A stretch of 64,000 nucleotides of DNA from Xiphydria camelus (GCA_963678675.1 OY783200.1:14282455-14346454), one strand, 5' to 3'; counted from the stretch's first letter, positions 1 through 11,080 are shown. Numbers and translations: made by a program. The notes: generated by a model not told the origin, from the sequence alone.

Positions 1-139
1 TAAAAATTGAGGGGTGGAGGGGGCAGACCTTTTTCGTGTAAAGAGACACGGGTGCCCGCGACATCAGCGCTGTCGTTTCTGAGCGCGAAACTAACACTTG
101 AACGAACATGCCGCGAGATACTTCCGCGTCTTTTGATAC
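1..139 (+). repeat. Right end of the 1.43-kb dispersed repeat, copy 3
   Basis: This segment matches 17979-18116 and 30938-31075, sharing the words AAAATTGAGGGGTG, ACGGGTGCCCGCG and AACATGCCGCGAGA in the same order. It runs off the left edge of the window, so only the terminal 139 bases are visible. The match stops at about the same point in all three copies, which marks the right end of the repeat unit. Confidence 0.85.
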
Positions 140-1231
140 TTTCAACTCTCTTATCCTCTCTCCCTCCGTCTCCCTATATCTCCCTCCCCTCTCTCCTCTC
201 TCTATCTACCACTCTCTAATCCGCACGGCCCTATTCGCTCCGTGCGTTCGGAGTGGCGGCACCTATCGGGCGCAATTCAGTAACTAAGGTGGTCTAAATG
301 TCCTTTATATGTATACCCGAGTCGAAATTTTGCCTCTATTTTAATGGCCACAGCGAGTTTTCAAACCTATTTTGATGCTATATGATCGACGAGCTCCTGT
401 TTTGATGCTTTTTGAACCTATCTGTAAAATTTGCTACTGCTTTGATGGCCAGAGACCCTTCACTGGGTAGAAGGTAGAAGCTATGGCATTCGCGAGTCGA
501 CATTTTGCCCCTACTTTGATGGCTACAGCACCTCCACTGGGTAGTAACTATGGCATTCAAAATAGGGCCTCGGCGAGAATTAAAATTTTGCTTCTGTTTC
601 AGTCAGCTAAGTCAGAGTTTCGGACTTGGAATATTTTCAACATGACGAACGGGACTTAGAAAAATTTCGGTCCCCTGCATATAGCTAAAAACTTGGAAAT
701 CTATTTGTGAATAAATGGACAAAAAATGTAATTTGTTTAATTATTAAATCAATTAATGATTTGATTTCGAATCTCCAGAGTATGTTGGGCAAGTTATAAA
801 CTATATTGTTTATTAAAAAGCACAGATCATTATAGTAAATCAAAGACAATTAATTAATGTAGGATGAATAAACATTCATATAATTATTTATTTATTAATA
901 TCAATTTGCGTTTATACAAGAATATTTATCAAAAGATATAATTATGAATTTAGAAAAATATTAAGAAAAGAATAATACAATATTTACATGCACTTTTCAG
1001 TTCATTATTTTTACAATTTGCAACACAACAGCGACGATCCATTCTTTTAATATAAATATTACAGGTTGAATAGAAGAAACGTCCGCCTTTGTTTCAGTCT
1101 TCTCTCACCCCCAGCGCTTCAGTCGCTTCTGTCATCCCCTCCAACCAAACGCACGGAGCGAATAGTGGGGTCTGTTATCGGGGTTATAGTGGGATTCATA
1201 GAAAGGCTGGCGTGTGAAGCTGCTTATAGTC
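140..1231. other. Gene-free stretch with degenerate repeats
   Basis: No coding feature is convincing here. A pyrimidine-rich CT tract lies at about 140-215. Between 315 and 570 a sentence-like degenerate repeat recurs (an ATTTTGCC..CTA..TTGATGGC..CAG motif at about 321 and 498, with a CACTGGGTAG box at 462 and 535). The rest is AT-rich intron-like DNA. Short open frames here have no recognisable domains. Confidence 0.5.
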
Positions 1232-2079
1232 TTAAGGTTGCCGCTCACTAGTCCGGCACGGCGCGGCGCGTCAAAATACCGACTGAATAAAATACATATA
1301 AATAAATGTACTACCACTCACTTGTCCGGCACGGCACGGCGCGTCAGGGACGGGGTTCTTACCGCTCACTTGCCTGGTATGGCACGGTTCAGCGCGTCGC
1401 GGCGCGGCGCGTCAAAATACCGACTGGATAAAATATATACAAATAAATGTACTACCGCTCACTTATTCGGCACGGCACGGCGCGTCACGTCGCGTCGCGG
1501 ACGGCGATTCTTCCCTTCTGATCCTTTCCGTCAAACGACGGGACAGTCATAAAGACTAGAGTCTTTGTCCGTCGTACAATAGACGAAATTCGGAATATCG
1601 GTTCTTACCACTCACTCTCATCGCGATCGAAATACCTCGTGAATCTAGGGTTAATCTCGCGACCAGACGGGCGAATTCTCCATGACTGGCGCGTTTTTTA
1701 TTAATAGGATGAATCCACATTCACTTCTTTCTATTTCTTTCTGACATCAATGCTACCATAAAAGCAATTTCATCAGAACTACTGCTGCCGTCTACATCTT
1801 GTTGCACTGCTAGATACCGTCTGATTAAATTAATATATTTTATAACATTTACGAACATTCAAGTCCGAATCTGTCAGTTGCCGCCGGAAAAGTGGGCGAT
1901 GCCACTATCCATCGCGGAGCGTCACCGAGCTGTGACGTAAAATTTACGGATATTCAGGTAAGAATCACTGGGCATGTCGTAAAATTCATGGACATTCAGG
2001 TAAGAATCGCCGGGCATCGCCGCTCCGCGACGCGACGCAGTGCGGCGCGCCTCGCCGGACAAGTGAGCGGTAACCTTAA
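1232..2079. mobile_element. Non-autonomous TIR element with GC-rich subterminal repeats
   Basis: The left end TTAAGGTTGCCGCTCACT is mirrored at the right by AGTGAGCGGTAACCTTAA, followed inward on both sides by GTCCGGC..GGCGCG. Subterminal GC-rich blocks containing GGCACGGC and GCGCGTCAAAATACCGACTG recur 141 bases apart at about 1271 and 1412. The termini include TTAA, which could be a target duplication. No transposase is present, so this is a MITE-like derivative of an unidentified family. A short open frame at 1214-1552 simply translates the repeats. Confidence 0.7.
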
Positions 2080-2125
2080 AGGGGGGGGGGGGGGGGGGCT
2101 AATGCGTGGAAAATAACTATTTTTA
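2080..2125. repeat. Poly-G tract and left edge of dispersed repeat R
   Basis: A run of about 17 G residues is followed by AATGCGTGGAAAATAACTAT. That sequence is homologous to the complement of 63422-63455, which carries an AATGCGT..GAAAATAACT block. This is therefore the piece of repeat R stranded to the left when the element at 2126-6309 inserted. Confidence 0.6.
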
Positions 2126-2675
2126 GTCCAGGCAACGAAGACCAAAAAAGGCCGAATAGGGGGAAATATTGACGGGGAGCTAAATTTTGGCACACAGTTG
2201 TAGGGGAAGGTGTCACTAACAATATACTAAAAGTCCTGGTGGGTGGGAGTGGGGCTAGGGGGGGGGCGTCTAAAGGTCCCCTTTTTCAGTTTTCCGTTAA
2301 TAACTCGTAAACTACCACCTCTAGCGAAAAAAAGTTCAATAACAAATTAATCTACATAAAATTCTCTACAAGAAAGGTCTTATACACTTTTTCGCTAGAA
2401 TCAATACTTCAGGAGATATGGAGGGGGGAAAATGGAACATTAAAAAAAATTGGTTTTTATTATTAAAAATCAAATTTTAATGATAAATTAACTATGCTCA
2501 GACCAAATTTTAATGACTTTACTGCATGTAAGTGTAATCATGTAATATATCGACGTTGTCAAGTTAAAACCTGCTATGTGGAGAACCTGCTATATGCCGA
2601 TTGGCAGTTTTTAACTAGGAATAACTCTCTTTGATTTATGTGACATTCCTTCGAAAGTAATCCTAAATGATAATC

Positions 2676-2835
2676 CTAATTACCTTCCGGGGGATCGTCC
2701 GGTAATCACCTGGGGTTAATCTTTCGATCCGTGAAGCAGGTTTATTTCAGGGAATATAGGTCATTAATACCTCGGTCCCGCGCTTTTTCCGGACCTTGAT
2801 TACCTAACGACCCCCCGGAAGGTAATTACCGGATG
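2676..2835. repeat. Small palindromic MITE-like repeat
   Basis: TAATTACCTTCCGGGGGATC near 2677 is mirrored by a complementary GACCCCCCGGAAGGTAATTA near 2810, with GGTAATC and GATTACC also paired further in. The arms are about 30 bp around a loop of roughly 100 bp. It sits inside the long-TIR element between its left arm and the nested foldback. No gene content. Confidence 0.6.
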
Positions 2836-2944
2836 GCTTGTAATTAACGTCATCATCCGTTCAACCGCCATTCCTCCTTCGGCCAATCAGGGTGCATAGC
2901 GTCGCCCACGCAATCCCCTCCGTCGACCAAACGTCGCTAATATA

Positions 2945-4564
2945 CAGCGTGGACCAGGTTAAACGTCATTTTTTTGATATGTGATAGAACAACAAAAAAA
3001 AAGTACTTTCATAAGAAAATTTTTTTCAAAAATGTTTCCTAACAAAGATACAGGGTGTCAAAATAGTTTTCTCATCATAACTTCTAAACTACATGATCGA
3101 TTTCCACGAAATTTCGCACACAGGCTAATGTAGAACAGCTCTAAGCAATAATTAAATAATTTTTAAAAATTCTCCAGTGGCGTAGATACTAGGGGCCGGT
3201 ACCCCCATTTCCCCCTCCCAATCTTCGGCGCCACTAGATATTTTGCAAAGAAAATTTAATTATTGGATTCCCCGTTCAATTTAGAGAAAAAAATCACCCT
3301 TGCAAATTTTTAATTTATGGCTTCGTTTTTGAGATATTTATTTTAATTTATAGGTTTGCGAGCAGGCCAAAGCTAGGTTGAACTCCATTAATTGTGATAT
3401 GTGATAAAGCAACAACGAAAAATAGATTCTCATGAGAAAATTTGTTTCAAAAATGTTTCCTAACAAAGATATAGGGTGTCAAAGTTCCGAAAAAAAAAAT
3501 GGTGTCCTCATCATAACTTCTAAACTACTTGATCGATTTCCATGAAATTTCGCACGCAGGCTAATGTCGTACAGCTCTAAGTAATAATTAAATAATTTTA
3601 ACAAATTCTCCAGTGGCGTAGGTACTGGGGGCCGGTACCCCCTTTCCCCCTTCCCAATCTTCGGCGCCACTGGATATTTTGCAAAGAAAATTTAATTATT
3701 GGATTCCCCGTTTAATTTAATGAAAAAAATCACCCTTGCAAATTTTTGATTTGTGACTTCGTTTTTGAGATTTTTTTCTTTAAATTAAACGGGGAATCCA
3801 ATAATTAAATTTTCTTTGCAAAATATCCAGTGGCGCCGAAGATTGGGAAGGGGGAAAGGGGGGTACCGGCCCCCAGTATCTACGCCACTGGAGAATTTTT
3901 TAAAATTATTTAATTATTACTTAGAGCTGTACGACATTAGCCTGTGTGCGAAATTTCATGGAAATCTATCCAGTGGCTTAAAAGTTATGATGAGAAAACC
4001 ATTTTTTTTTCGAAACTTTGACACCCTATATCTGTTAGGAAACATTTTTGAAAAAAATGTTCTCATGAGAATCTATTTTTTTTGTTGCTCTATCACCTAT
4101 CACAATTAATGGAGTTCAACCAAGCTTTGGCCTGCTCGCAACCCTATAAATTAAAATGAATATCTCACAAATGAAGCCATAAATCAAAAATTTGTAAGAG
4201 TGATTTTTTTCTCTAAATTAAACGGGGAATCCAATAATTAAATTTTCTTTGCAAAATATCCAGTGGCGCCGAAGATTTGGAGGGGGAAAGGGGGGTACCG
4301 GCCCCTAGTATCTACGCCACTGGATAATTTTTAAAAATTATTTAATTATTGCTTAGAGCTGTTCTACATAAGCCTGTGTACGAAACTTCATGGAAATCGA
4401 TCAAGTAGTTTAGAAGTTATGATGAGAAAACCATTTTTTTCGAAACTTTGACACCCTGTATCTTTGTTAGGAAACATTTTTGAAAAAAATGTTCTTATGA
4501 AAGTACTTTTTTGTTGTTGTTCTATCACATATAAAAAAAATGACGTTTAACCTGGTCCACCCTG
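2945..4564. mobile_element. Mariner-type foldback element, copy 1
   Basis: The ends are CAGCGTGGACCAGGTTAAAC and its complement GTTTAACCTGGTCCACCCTG, each flanked by TA (2943-2944 and 4565-4566), as in Tc1/mariner insertions. The body is made of inverted AT-rich segments and four copies of a CCAGTGGCG...CGCCACTGG mini-palindrome (near 3176, 3610, 3825 and 4258). There is no transposase. A second copy lies at 37668-38945. It is inserted into the long-TIR element at 2126-6309, so it is younger than that element. Confidence 0.8.
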
Positions 4565-4693
4565 TATAAGCTGGGACAAACCGCATCTTCATCAGTGTAT
4601 TATCACCCATCATAGTATCGTGTTCCGCGTCTCAACCTCACTCCCAGTCAAGTTAAGGTATCGCGAATCGTCGATAGTGCATTCACGTAGTAA

Positions 4694-5907
4694 GTGACTA
4701 TGGCTGAGAAGTGTTTAATTTGTGACGGTGAAGTTGAAAGTGATTTGTGTAAAGTCGGGAAAAAAGGGATAGTTGGGTTAGTGAAGGCAAGTGTGTTAAG
4801 GAAAGATGGGAAAGAGAAAGGTTTCAGGAGTAAGACAAGTGGTGTTGTTCACCATTCTCGCAGAAAAGAATACGTCAGAAGTGACTTAATAAAGAGGTCT
4901 TTGAGAGAAACTCTTTCAGAGCAACCTTCAACATCACGTGATGCCTCGTCTTTACGTTCAGGGCAAGTCGAATTCGATTTCAAAACAATGTGTTTTTTCT
5001 GCACGAAGAGAAGGAGAGAAAGAAACCTCATGCTAGGCGTCGAACAGTTTATAATGTTGGTACAACTACGTTTCACAATTCCATTATCGTTCGTGGGCAG
5101 AAAAGAAAGGATGAGTGGGGAAACGACGTAGTAAGACGTATCTGCACTGTTGGGGATCTATACGCAGTAGATGCAATATATCATGAGGATTGTTACAAAA
5201 AATTCATGTTCGCCGCTGCTCTCTCTCAAAAAAAAAAGCTGGACGTCCTCAAGGTGAAGGGATATTAGAAGCAATGGAAGAAATCTACGATTACATTGAA
5301 GGGAATGGTAATTGCCAATTCTCTATGGACGAGTTGTTGGAATAGATTACGGGGGAAGTACCAGATATGAAGACCATCAAAGGGAGAATGAGGGAAAAAT
5401 ATGGGGACCGAATTGTTTTCAGCACAATTCGTACCAGACAAACTATCGTCTCCTTTCGTACTTTTGGTGATAAAACCTTGAGCGAGTCATGGTATACTTC
5501 AAGGTATAAAGACGAACAGAGAACGTGAGAGAATTGTACGAAAAGCTGCTGAAATTATCTTGGAAGACATTGAATCCATGGCTTACGACAACAGTGCCTA
5601 TCCTCCTTCAGCTAGCTTCTGCAGTAAGGCTGAATAACTAATACCTCAATCTCTCAGAGCCTTCATGGACTGCATTGCAGATGGGATCCTCAACTCAGTT
5701 ATCACGAACGACTCTGTGGCACCCGCTTCCGTTTTGAACATGATCTTTTGCCGATGCACGACTGGGTGTGGAGTGCGCTGCGGTTGCTGCAAAGCAGGAA
5801 TTGCCTGCTCCGGAGCCTGCGGCGTGTGCCTCGGCTCATGTACGAATGGAGCCCCCATCCAAGACATCATCGATGATGATGAAAATTCGGATTCTGACGA
5901 AAATTAA
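4694..5907 (+). pseudogene. Decayed insect repeat-family gene, N-terminal Cys module and C-terminal CXC domain
   Basis: An open frame starts at 4694 (MTMAEKCLICDGEVESDLCK) and contains a CLIC pair followed by VHHSRRKEYVRSDLIKRS, which looks like a zinc-binding N-terminus with one expected Cys replaced. At about 4990 the reading shifts to a second frame ending near 5268, with a YHEDCYKKFM motif. Stops and further shifts follow to about 5640. A last open piece, 5665-5907, ends in a Cys-rich block (CRCTTGCGVRCGCCKAG, then CSGACGVC, CTNGAP and an acidic tail), which resembles a tesmin/TSO1-type CXC module. The central part expected of a long protein is missing, so this is an internally deleted, non-functional copy. 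I recognise the two ends as recurring in arthropod multi-copy genes but know no assigned function. Its place inside 320-bp TIRs suggests that it belongs to the transposon. Confidence 0.65.
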
Positions 5908-6309
5908 TGTTCAAAATACATCCTTCAACATTAATTATTTCATTGTTAACAATAAACATTTCATTTTTAACCATAAAATTGATTTTTTTCATTTTCCATC
6001 TTTCCCCCTCCATATCTCCTGAAGTATTGATTCTAGCGAAAAAGTATATAAAACCTTTCTTGTAGAGAATTTTATGTCGATTAATTTGTTATTGAACTTT
6101 TTTTCGCTAGAGGTGGTAGTTTACGAGTTATTAACGGAAAACTGAAAAAGGGGACCTTTAGACGACCCCCCCCCCCACCCCACCCCTTAGCTCCACTCCC
6201 ACCCACCAGGACTTTTAGTATATTGTTAGTGACACCTTCCCCTATAACTGTGCCAAAATTTGGCTCCCCCCGTCAATTTTTCCGCCTATTTTTCCTTCGT
6301 TGCCTGGAC

Positions 6310-6704
6310 TATTTCACGAATTTTTTTAGAACTACTGTTGAAATAGATATATTCTAATGTTTCGCATGTTACAAAGCATCATTCGAACAACATTTTGTAA
6401 TTTTTTTGTAGAAAAATATTGAGAAATAAGCCGGTGACGAAGCATTTTCGAGGACGCCTTTTAGAAAAGATGATTTGCGGTGGACACACTATATTTCAGC
6501 GCAGAATTATCTCAAATCAAAAAATCGAAGCAATTGAGTTAAAACAGATATTTTTCTAGACCCCTACGTTTTTCTTTAATCTTTTTTCCATTTTTAAATT
6601 TTTGGTGGTTGTTTGAACTAAAAATTGCGAATTTTCACGAAAAAATGCATCATTTTGTTGCTGCAGCGACGCGCAGCGACCAGGATTCCCCATGGAGAAC
6701 TGGC
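6310..6704. repeat. Dispersed repeat R, left copy, first part
   Basis: This segment is the reverse complement of 63060-63420. Shared words include GCGGTGGACACACTATATTTC, the AAGCATTTTCGAGGACGCC block and TTCGCATGTTACAAAGCATC, in inverted order. It resumes at 7955 after the Transib insertion. No coding potential is evident in this part. Confidence 0.8.
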
Positions 6705-6981
6705 CGACGCACAGTGGGGTATTTGACTCGAAAACCTGGCCAAAAGTCCAAATTACGAAATTCATGATAAGCATCACTTTTGTTACTTAACGGTAATGGG
6801 ACACCCCCCTCCGCATATTAAAGGAAGAATTATGCCGTTAACACCATAAATGCGCCTTCCACTTCAGTCGAAATTCGCTTGTTGTGCTAGTCACTCGTTG
6901 CATTCTCGGCGTTTACAATTTCTAGATCGTGTTCTGTGCATTACTGAACTGTAGTGTTTAGTGCAAACTAAAAAAACACCT

Positions 6982-7000
6982 ATGGATTCTTCTAAGGAAG
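6982..7000 (+). other. Possible transposase exon 1 remnant with splice donor
   Basis: ATGGATTCTTCTAAGGAAG, six codons and one base, is followed directly by GTATGT, a good splice donor. It lies about 270 bp inside the Transib left end, after a plausible leader. No second exon is recognisable in the copy, so this is only a candidate remnant of the ancestral gene start. Confidence 0.3.
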
Positions 7001-7256
7001 GTATGTAGTTTATTTTGAATATATTACATAAAGGAATTTTGTTTATTTTCACTTAAATTTTTCCTTCTAAAGTCAAGAGTATTTTTCGGGCAATTTTTGA
7101 CTAATACTTTAGTTTAAGATGTGATTTTAAGTATGAGTTAAACAGAGTTAAGCTAAGCTGTTTATGTGAACGCAATCTATGTACATTCTACTTATAATAT
7201 CAAAAAGAAAATCTTCCGCCACTTTCCGCCCCTTTAAATAATCCATTTATTAAACC

Positions 7257-7342
7257 GGGGAGAGTTGAAACAGGAAGTTGGCCCCCCGTTCTCATTATTT
7301 TCCATGCGAACGAGGGGCCAATTTCATATATCAACTCTCCCC
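7257..7342. repeat. Small palindromic MITE, copy 1
   Basis: GGGGAGAGTTGAAACAGGAA pairs with a complementary TATATCAACTCTCCCC, and GGCCCCCCGTT with CGAGGGGCC, around a short loop reading TCATTATTTTCCATG. The same palindrome with changes occurs at 21003-21098. It lies inside the Transib copy. Confidence 0.75.
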
Positions 7343-7954
7343 GCTCTCCCCTAAGAAGGAAAAAATCGCCGTGTTTTCGAACCCTTTTGATATGAATACT
7401 AGGTTTTTGTTTGTTCGCAGATAACATGTTAATCCATCTTAAGTTTTAAGAGTTGCAATCCATAAATATTGCTCCTTTATGGTTTTTTAAATAAATAATA
7501 AATAATACATCATAAATAATCTTAAAATTATTGGTATTAGCAAAAATCAGCTCAGTAGATTTATTAAATAATCTGATACGGCGAACCGATGATCTCACAA
7601 GGGAACTATTCATAAGAAAGCAGCACGTAGGGTCCGCTCTCAAATATCGTATATGTTTATATGAAACGATAGGGAGAGAGAAAGAACTAAGGACCAAGTG
7701 CATTAGAAGTTTTTCTTTATGCGTCAGTCTCTCGGAGCTCTCCTAAGAGTGAGGACATAAGTCGAATTGGCTTAATAAATATCACTTCCACTCAGTTACG
7801 TTTTGTTAATTAATTCACTCCAAATCACCTTGCTTCCATCAATTCCTACGAAAATAGCCATAAAACGTCAAATATTAACATAGAACATCGATTTGACATT
7901 CTTACAGTCCGAAAATACTTTTGACCAGGATTTCGGGTCAAATACCCCACTGTG

Positions 7955-8216
7955 CGACGGTCGCGCTCCACGCTCAAGTGTGCGCCAGTCCACTTGCATC
8001 CATGAATTCAATATTTTTCGTCGCGCGTCGCGCTAGTCTGCCCCGGGCTTAAAGCGCCGAGTTCTTGCCGCTCCGCAGTATTAGAGGAGCGGAGATTTAA
8101 AGGTCTATGACTGAGAATTTTGCTCCGATTGACTTGCAATTTGGACACAACATTCTTTAAATGTTTTACTATGAGAAAGGCAATAAAAAGAATTGATTTT
8201 TAGACCCCCCCCCCCC
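7955..8216. repeat. Dispersed repeat R, left copy, second part
   Basis: After the Transib insertion the sequence matches the complement of the right-hand R copy again. GCGCCGAGTTCTTGCCGCTC with GAGGAGCGGAGA matches 62860-62912, and the stretch from GGTCTATGACTGAG to the poly-C tract matches the complement of 60486-60610. The uninterrupted GGAGATTTAAAGGTCTAT at 8090-8107 is the empty site for the piggyBac-like insertion in the other copy. Confidence 0.8.
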
Positions 8217-8440
8217 TTAATGCTGCGTTTACTGCCGCGGTAGTGAGCAGGGAAGTGGGCAGCGCGAGTCTGTAAACGGGTCGCTCGCGCTGCTTATGCC
8301 CACTGCCACTGGCACTGCCGGCACGCTACCTTCGAAATTTTGCGGCAGTGAGCAGGAAATTGGGCAGGGAAGTGGGCAGCGCGAGTCTGTAAACGGGTCG
8401 CTCGCGCTGTTCATACCCACTGCCACTGCCACTGCCGCAC
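8217..8440. repeat. 118-bp direct tandem duplication, GC-rich
   Basis: A block containing AGTGGGCAGCGCGAGTCTG and AACGGGTCGCTCGCGCTG occurs at about 8255 and again about 118 bp later. Both units end in CCACTGCCACTG-like runs that pair with GGCAGTGAGCAG and GTGGGCAG, so each unit is itself partly hairpin-forming. No gene. Confidence 0.7.
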
Positions 8441-9088
8441 ATCGCTTCGGTGGCGGTATTTGGAACGAAAGTTAAAGGACTGGCAGGATCGTTGTGAACC
8501 GTCTCCTGCTGTGCCCATTCGAAGAGGCATCGCCAGAACGCGAATACCGAACAGGCTATCCCATTTGCATCATGAGCCTACTTAGGCTGTGTTCCAATTT
8601 ATCTTAGTGCGTAGTATGTACTAGATACTAGACTCCGTACTAAGTACTTCGGATTTGACCAGCCTAGAGTAGCGTATACTACGCGCATGTGCAGTCAGCA
8701 CAGTAGCAGATACGACTCCCAGCGACTCTTGTGTCGACTCTCCACCAGGGTAATGGAACGCTCGCTAGGCTAGTACCTAGAGCGATAAATTCGAATATTT
8801 TCTACACTAATTTAGCACTGGAGGGGTATAGATGCAAAACCCGCTAAGTCACATTTATAGCAATTTTATGAATATACTTATAGCATAAGTACTAGACTGA
8901 TTAAAAAAAAAGCTTTTTTAATTAATTCTTTTGGCGGGTACTTAAAACGTTAGTATTTAATGTAACTTTGAATATGTCGCCGGGTGCATATTCTCACTCA
9001 ATATTTAGGGGTGTCTCAATCGCTTTTTAAGATTTCCATTTGAATAACATGGTGAAATTGTTGAATCATTGGTTTAGTGCTAATTCCT

Positions 9089-9330
9089 TCTACGGTAAAA
9101 AAATTTCCCCGTGAAAATTAGAAAAATTGAGAGTAAAGAAGTATTGCTTTTTATTATTAAATAAAATTAAATAGTAATCACGGAGGAATAAATTGTGCAA
9201 TTGATTCCCCTATAATGATCATTTAATTCTATTTAATAAAAAAAATTGAGAGTAATGTTTCTTTACGTCAATTACACCTGAAACTCAGTGTTTCTAATTT
9301 TTCACGGGGAAATTTTTAACGTAACGTGGA
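9089..9330. repeat. Inverted repeat, about 240 bp
   Basis: AAATTTCCCCGTGAAAATTA near 9108 is mirrored by AATTTTTCACGGGGAAATTT near 9296, and TTGAGAGTAA occurs in both halves. It is AT-rich between the arms and looks like a small MITE. Confidence 0.6.
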
Positions 9331-9666
9331 GTTGAGGTATTCGCTCGTTCGTAATAGGGACCGTGCGAAAAGTATAGAGGGAGTTGTAGCGTCGATGCTT
9401 GCTGATATTAATTACTTTTCCAAATAATTAATATTTCAATAATTAAACATTTCTCCCATATGAACACTTGTAAAATTTTCTTCTAGACATTCTAATTATT
9501 GCCATCAGGTGGCGTAGCAACCGTCATGCACGGCCCCTATACCCGGTGAAAAACTCTAGTCTTTATACCTCTATGGCGAAAAGAGCGTCTGCTCGAACTG
9601 AGCAGACGAAAAAGTCTCGAGAAAGTTACTTCGTTGCGACTTCTCCCCCGTCACCTTTTACAGATG

Positions 9667-9950
9667 CGTACTATGTACCGTATGTCCGCGATCATTTGAA
9701 CCATAGGAAAATTGCGAGTTTTGCATGAGCACCCCTTTGGGTCTCCTCGTCCAATAGAATCACCGGAGAAGCGTGAATGCGCATGCGTAGTCATCCGCGA
9801 GTGTGGCGTCGTCAGCAAGTTCAGATCGGTTATCGAAATAATCGATCTGCTTCTCCGGTGATTCTATTGGACGAGGAGACCCAAAGGGGTGCTCATGCAA
9901 AACTCGCAATTTTCCTATGGTTCAAATGATCGCGGACATACGGTACTAAG
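9667..9950. repeat. Long hairpin with about 95-bp near-perfect arms
   Basis: The left arm runs from about 9667 to 9768 and the right from about 9850 to 9950. Both carry CCCAAAGGGGTGCTCATGCA (or its complement), GCTTCTCCGGTGATTC and CGCGATCATTTGAACC. The loop is about 80 bp. The arms are close to identical, so the hairpin is recent or maintained. Confidence 0.75.
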
Positions 9951-10013
9951 GGGCGGAGTCAGTACCGACCAAGTATATACTAAATGCAACTTTTGTCGGA
10001 TTGGAACACAGCC

Positions 10014-10341
10014 TAAGGCCGCCCGCAGGCACGGTCACTCGACGCCGCTACCGGTGGCCACGACGAGTGATTCATGCCGACCACTGCACGACCACCGGTG
10101 GCCGCGACAAGCGGCTCACACCGCCCACTGCAGTCGCTGCAAGCGGTCGGCACCAGATGTTTTGTTTGAGCTAACTTCGGTGCAGTTCATTTCTAAACTT
10201 CGACATGGACTGCACCGAAGTTAGCCGAAACAAAGCATCTGGTGCCGACCGCTTGCAGCGACTGCAGTGGGCGGTTTGAGCCGCTCGTCGCGGCCACCGG
10301 GGGCGGCGTCGAGTGACCGTGTCTGCGGGCGGCCTTAGCGT
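10014..10341. repeat. Palindromic MITE abutting the previous element
   Basis: AAGGCCGCCCGCAGGCACGG is mirrored by a complementary CCGTGTCTGCGGGCGGCCTT. Inner pairs include TGCAGTCGCTGCAAGCGGTC and AACTTCGGTGCAGT. It shares the CCTAAG junction with the right end of the element at 8582-10016, so the two inserted next to each other or one targeted the other's end. Confidence 0.7.
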
Positions 10342-10349
10342 GCCGTACT

Positions 10350-11080
10350 CAGGTACCACAAAAATAGATTCTCTGTAAAAAAAAGGCGGCATGTTCATTC
10401 AGTGCCAACAAAAATTGATACGTAAAATACTCTCCAAAAAAGATTAGAAATCAATTAAGATCGCCATGTTCAAAATTTATATATAAAAAGTAAAAGGCAT
10501 CATTTGAAAGGAAAATTATTGTAAATCAAGTTACTAAAAAAATTCGACTAAAAAAATTTATAGTAAATTTTCATAAAAAAGAACTGGCCGCGTTTTTTCC
10601 TTCAAAATAAAAAATTCAGACAGAGAATTATATTCGATGTTTATGCACTTATGATTTTAAATAAATTCATACACTTGTATGATACCACCAGTATACCGAA
10701 TGTCGCACGGGAAACCGATCAGGCGGGGGCCTTCTGAATTTCTCTGAATTTGACTTCGGCAGTGCAATTTATGAATCACTCTAGCACCGTCCAAGCACTA
10801 CCAATTATTCGGCATAGTGGACAAAATATGAAAACTTAAACGCGGCAAGTTCTTTTTTATTAAAATTTTTTTATAAATTTTTTTAGTCGAATTTTTTAGT
10901 AACTTGATTTACAATAATTTTCCTTTCAAATGATGCCTTTTACTTTTTATATATAAATCTTGAACATGGCGACCTTAGTCGATTTCAAATCTTTTTTGGA
11001 GAGTATTTTATGTATCAATTTTTGTTGGCACTGAATGAACATGCCGCCTTTTTCTTACGGAGAATCTGTTTTTGTGGCAA
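10350..11080. mobile_element. TIR element, family M, full copy
   Basis: The ends carry CCACAAAAATAGATTCTCTG and its near complement, then GGCGGCATGTTCATTCAGTG and a long shared arm of about 220 bp on each side. The centre holds CACTATGCCGAATAATTGG in one orientation, with GGCGGGGGCCTTCTGAATTT. A second copy at about 25629-27400 has its centre inverted relative to this one. There is no coding content. The superfamily is unknown. Confidence 0.7.

Larger units (their letters stand above)
2126..6309 (+). mobile_element. Long-TIR DNA transposon with internal CXC-type gene relic
   Basis: Inverted arms of about 320 bp (2126-2443 and about 5993-6309) begin GTCCAGGCAACGAAG and share an ordered series of words such as GTGACACCTTCCCCTA and GGTGGTAGTTTACGAG on opposite strands. 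The interior has a 5' untranslated-like stretch, a decayed gene at 4694-5907 and a nested mariner-type foldback at 2945-4564. Without the nested element it is about 2.56 kb. The flanks TATTTTTA and TATTTCAC, compared with the uninterrupted paralogue near 63411-63434, suggest a degenerate 8-bp target duplication. The superfamily is not recognised with certainty. Confidence 0.8.
6710..7954. mobile_element. Transib-type DNA transposon, non-autonomous, copy 1
   Basis: The left end CACAGTGGGGTATTTGAC is mirrored by GTCAAATACCCCACTGTG at the right, with TIRs of about 36 bp. Both ends are flanked by an identical 5-bp CGACG (6705-6709 and 7955-7959). A CAC-beginning heptamer and a GC-rich CGNCG-type 5-bp duplication are the hallmarks of the Transib superfamily, whose transposase is related to RAG1. 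The 1245-bp body has no transposase open frame. A possible non-coding first exon and tiny coding start remain (6982-7000), and a small palindrome sits at 7257-7342. The target is repeat R. Confidence 0.85.
8582..10016. mobile_element. TIR element with internal hairpins
   Basis: TTAGGCTGTGTTCCAAT at the left (about 8583) is mirrored by ATTGGAACACAGCCTAAG at 9999-10016, giving a 1.43-kb element of unknown superfamily. No transposase frame is present. Two internal inverted repeats are nested in it (9089-9330 and 9667-9950). The 60-codon frame at 9546-9728 overlaps a hairpin arm and shows no known domain. Confidence 0.65.

Noticed and set aside
7531..7746. 71-codon frame inside Transib copy 1 as transposase remnant
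   Set aside because: No RAG1-core-like motif, and the opposite strand is open over the same region.
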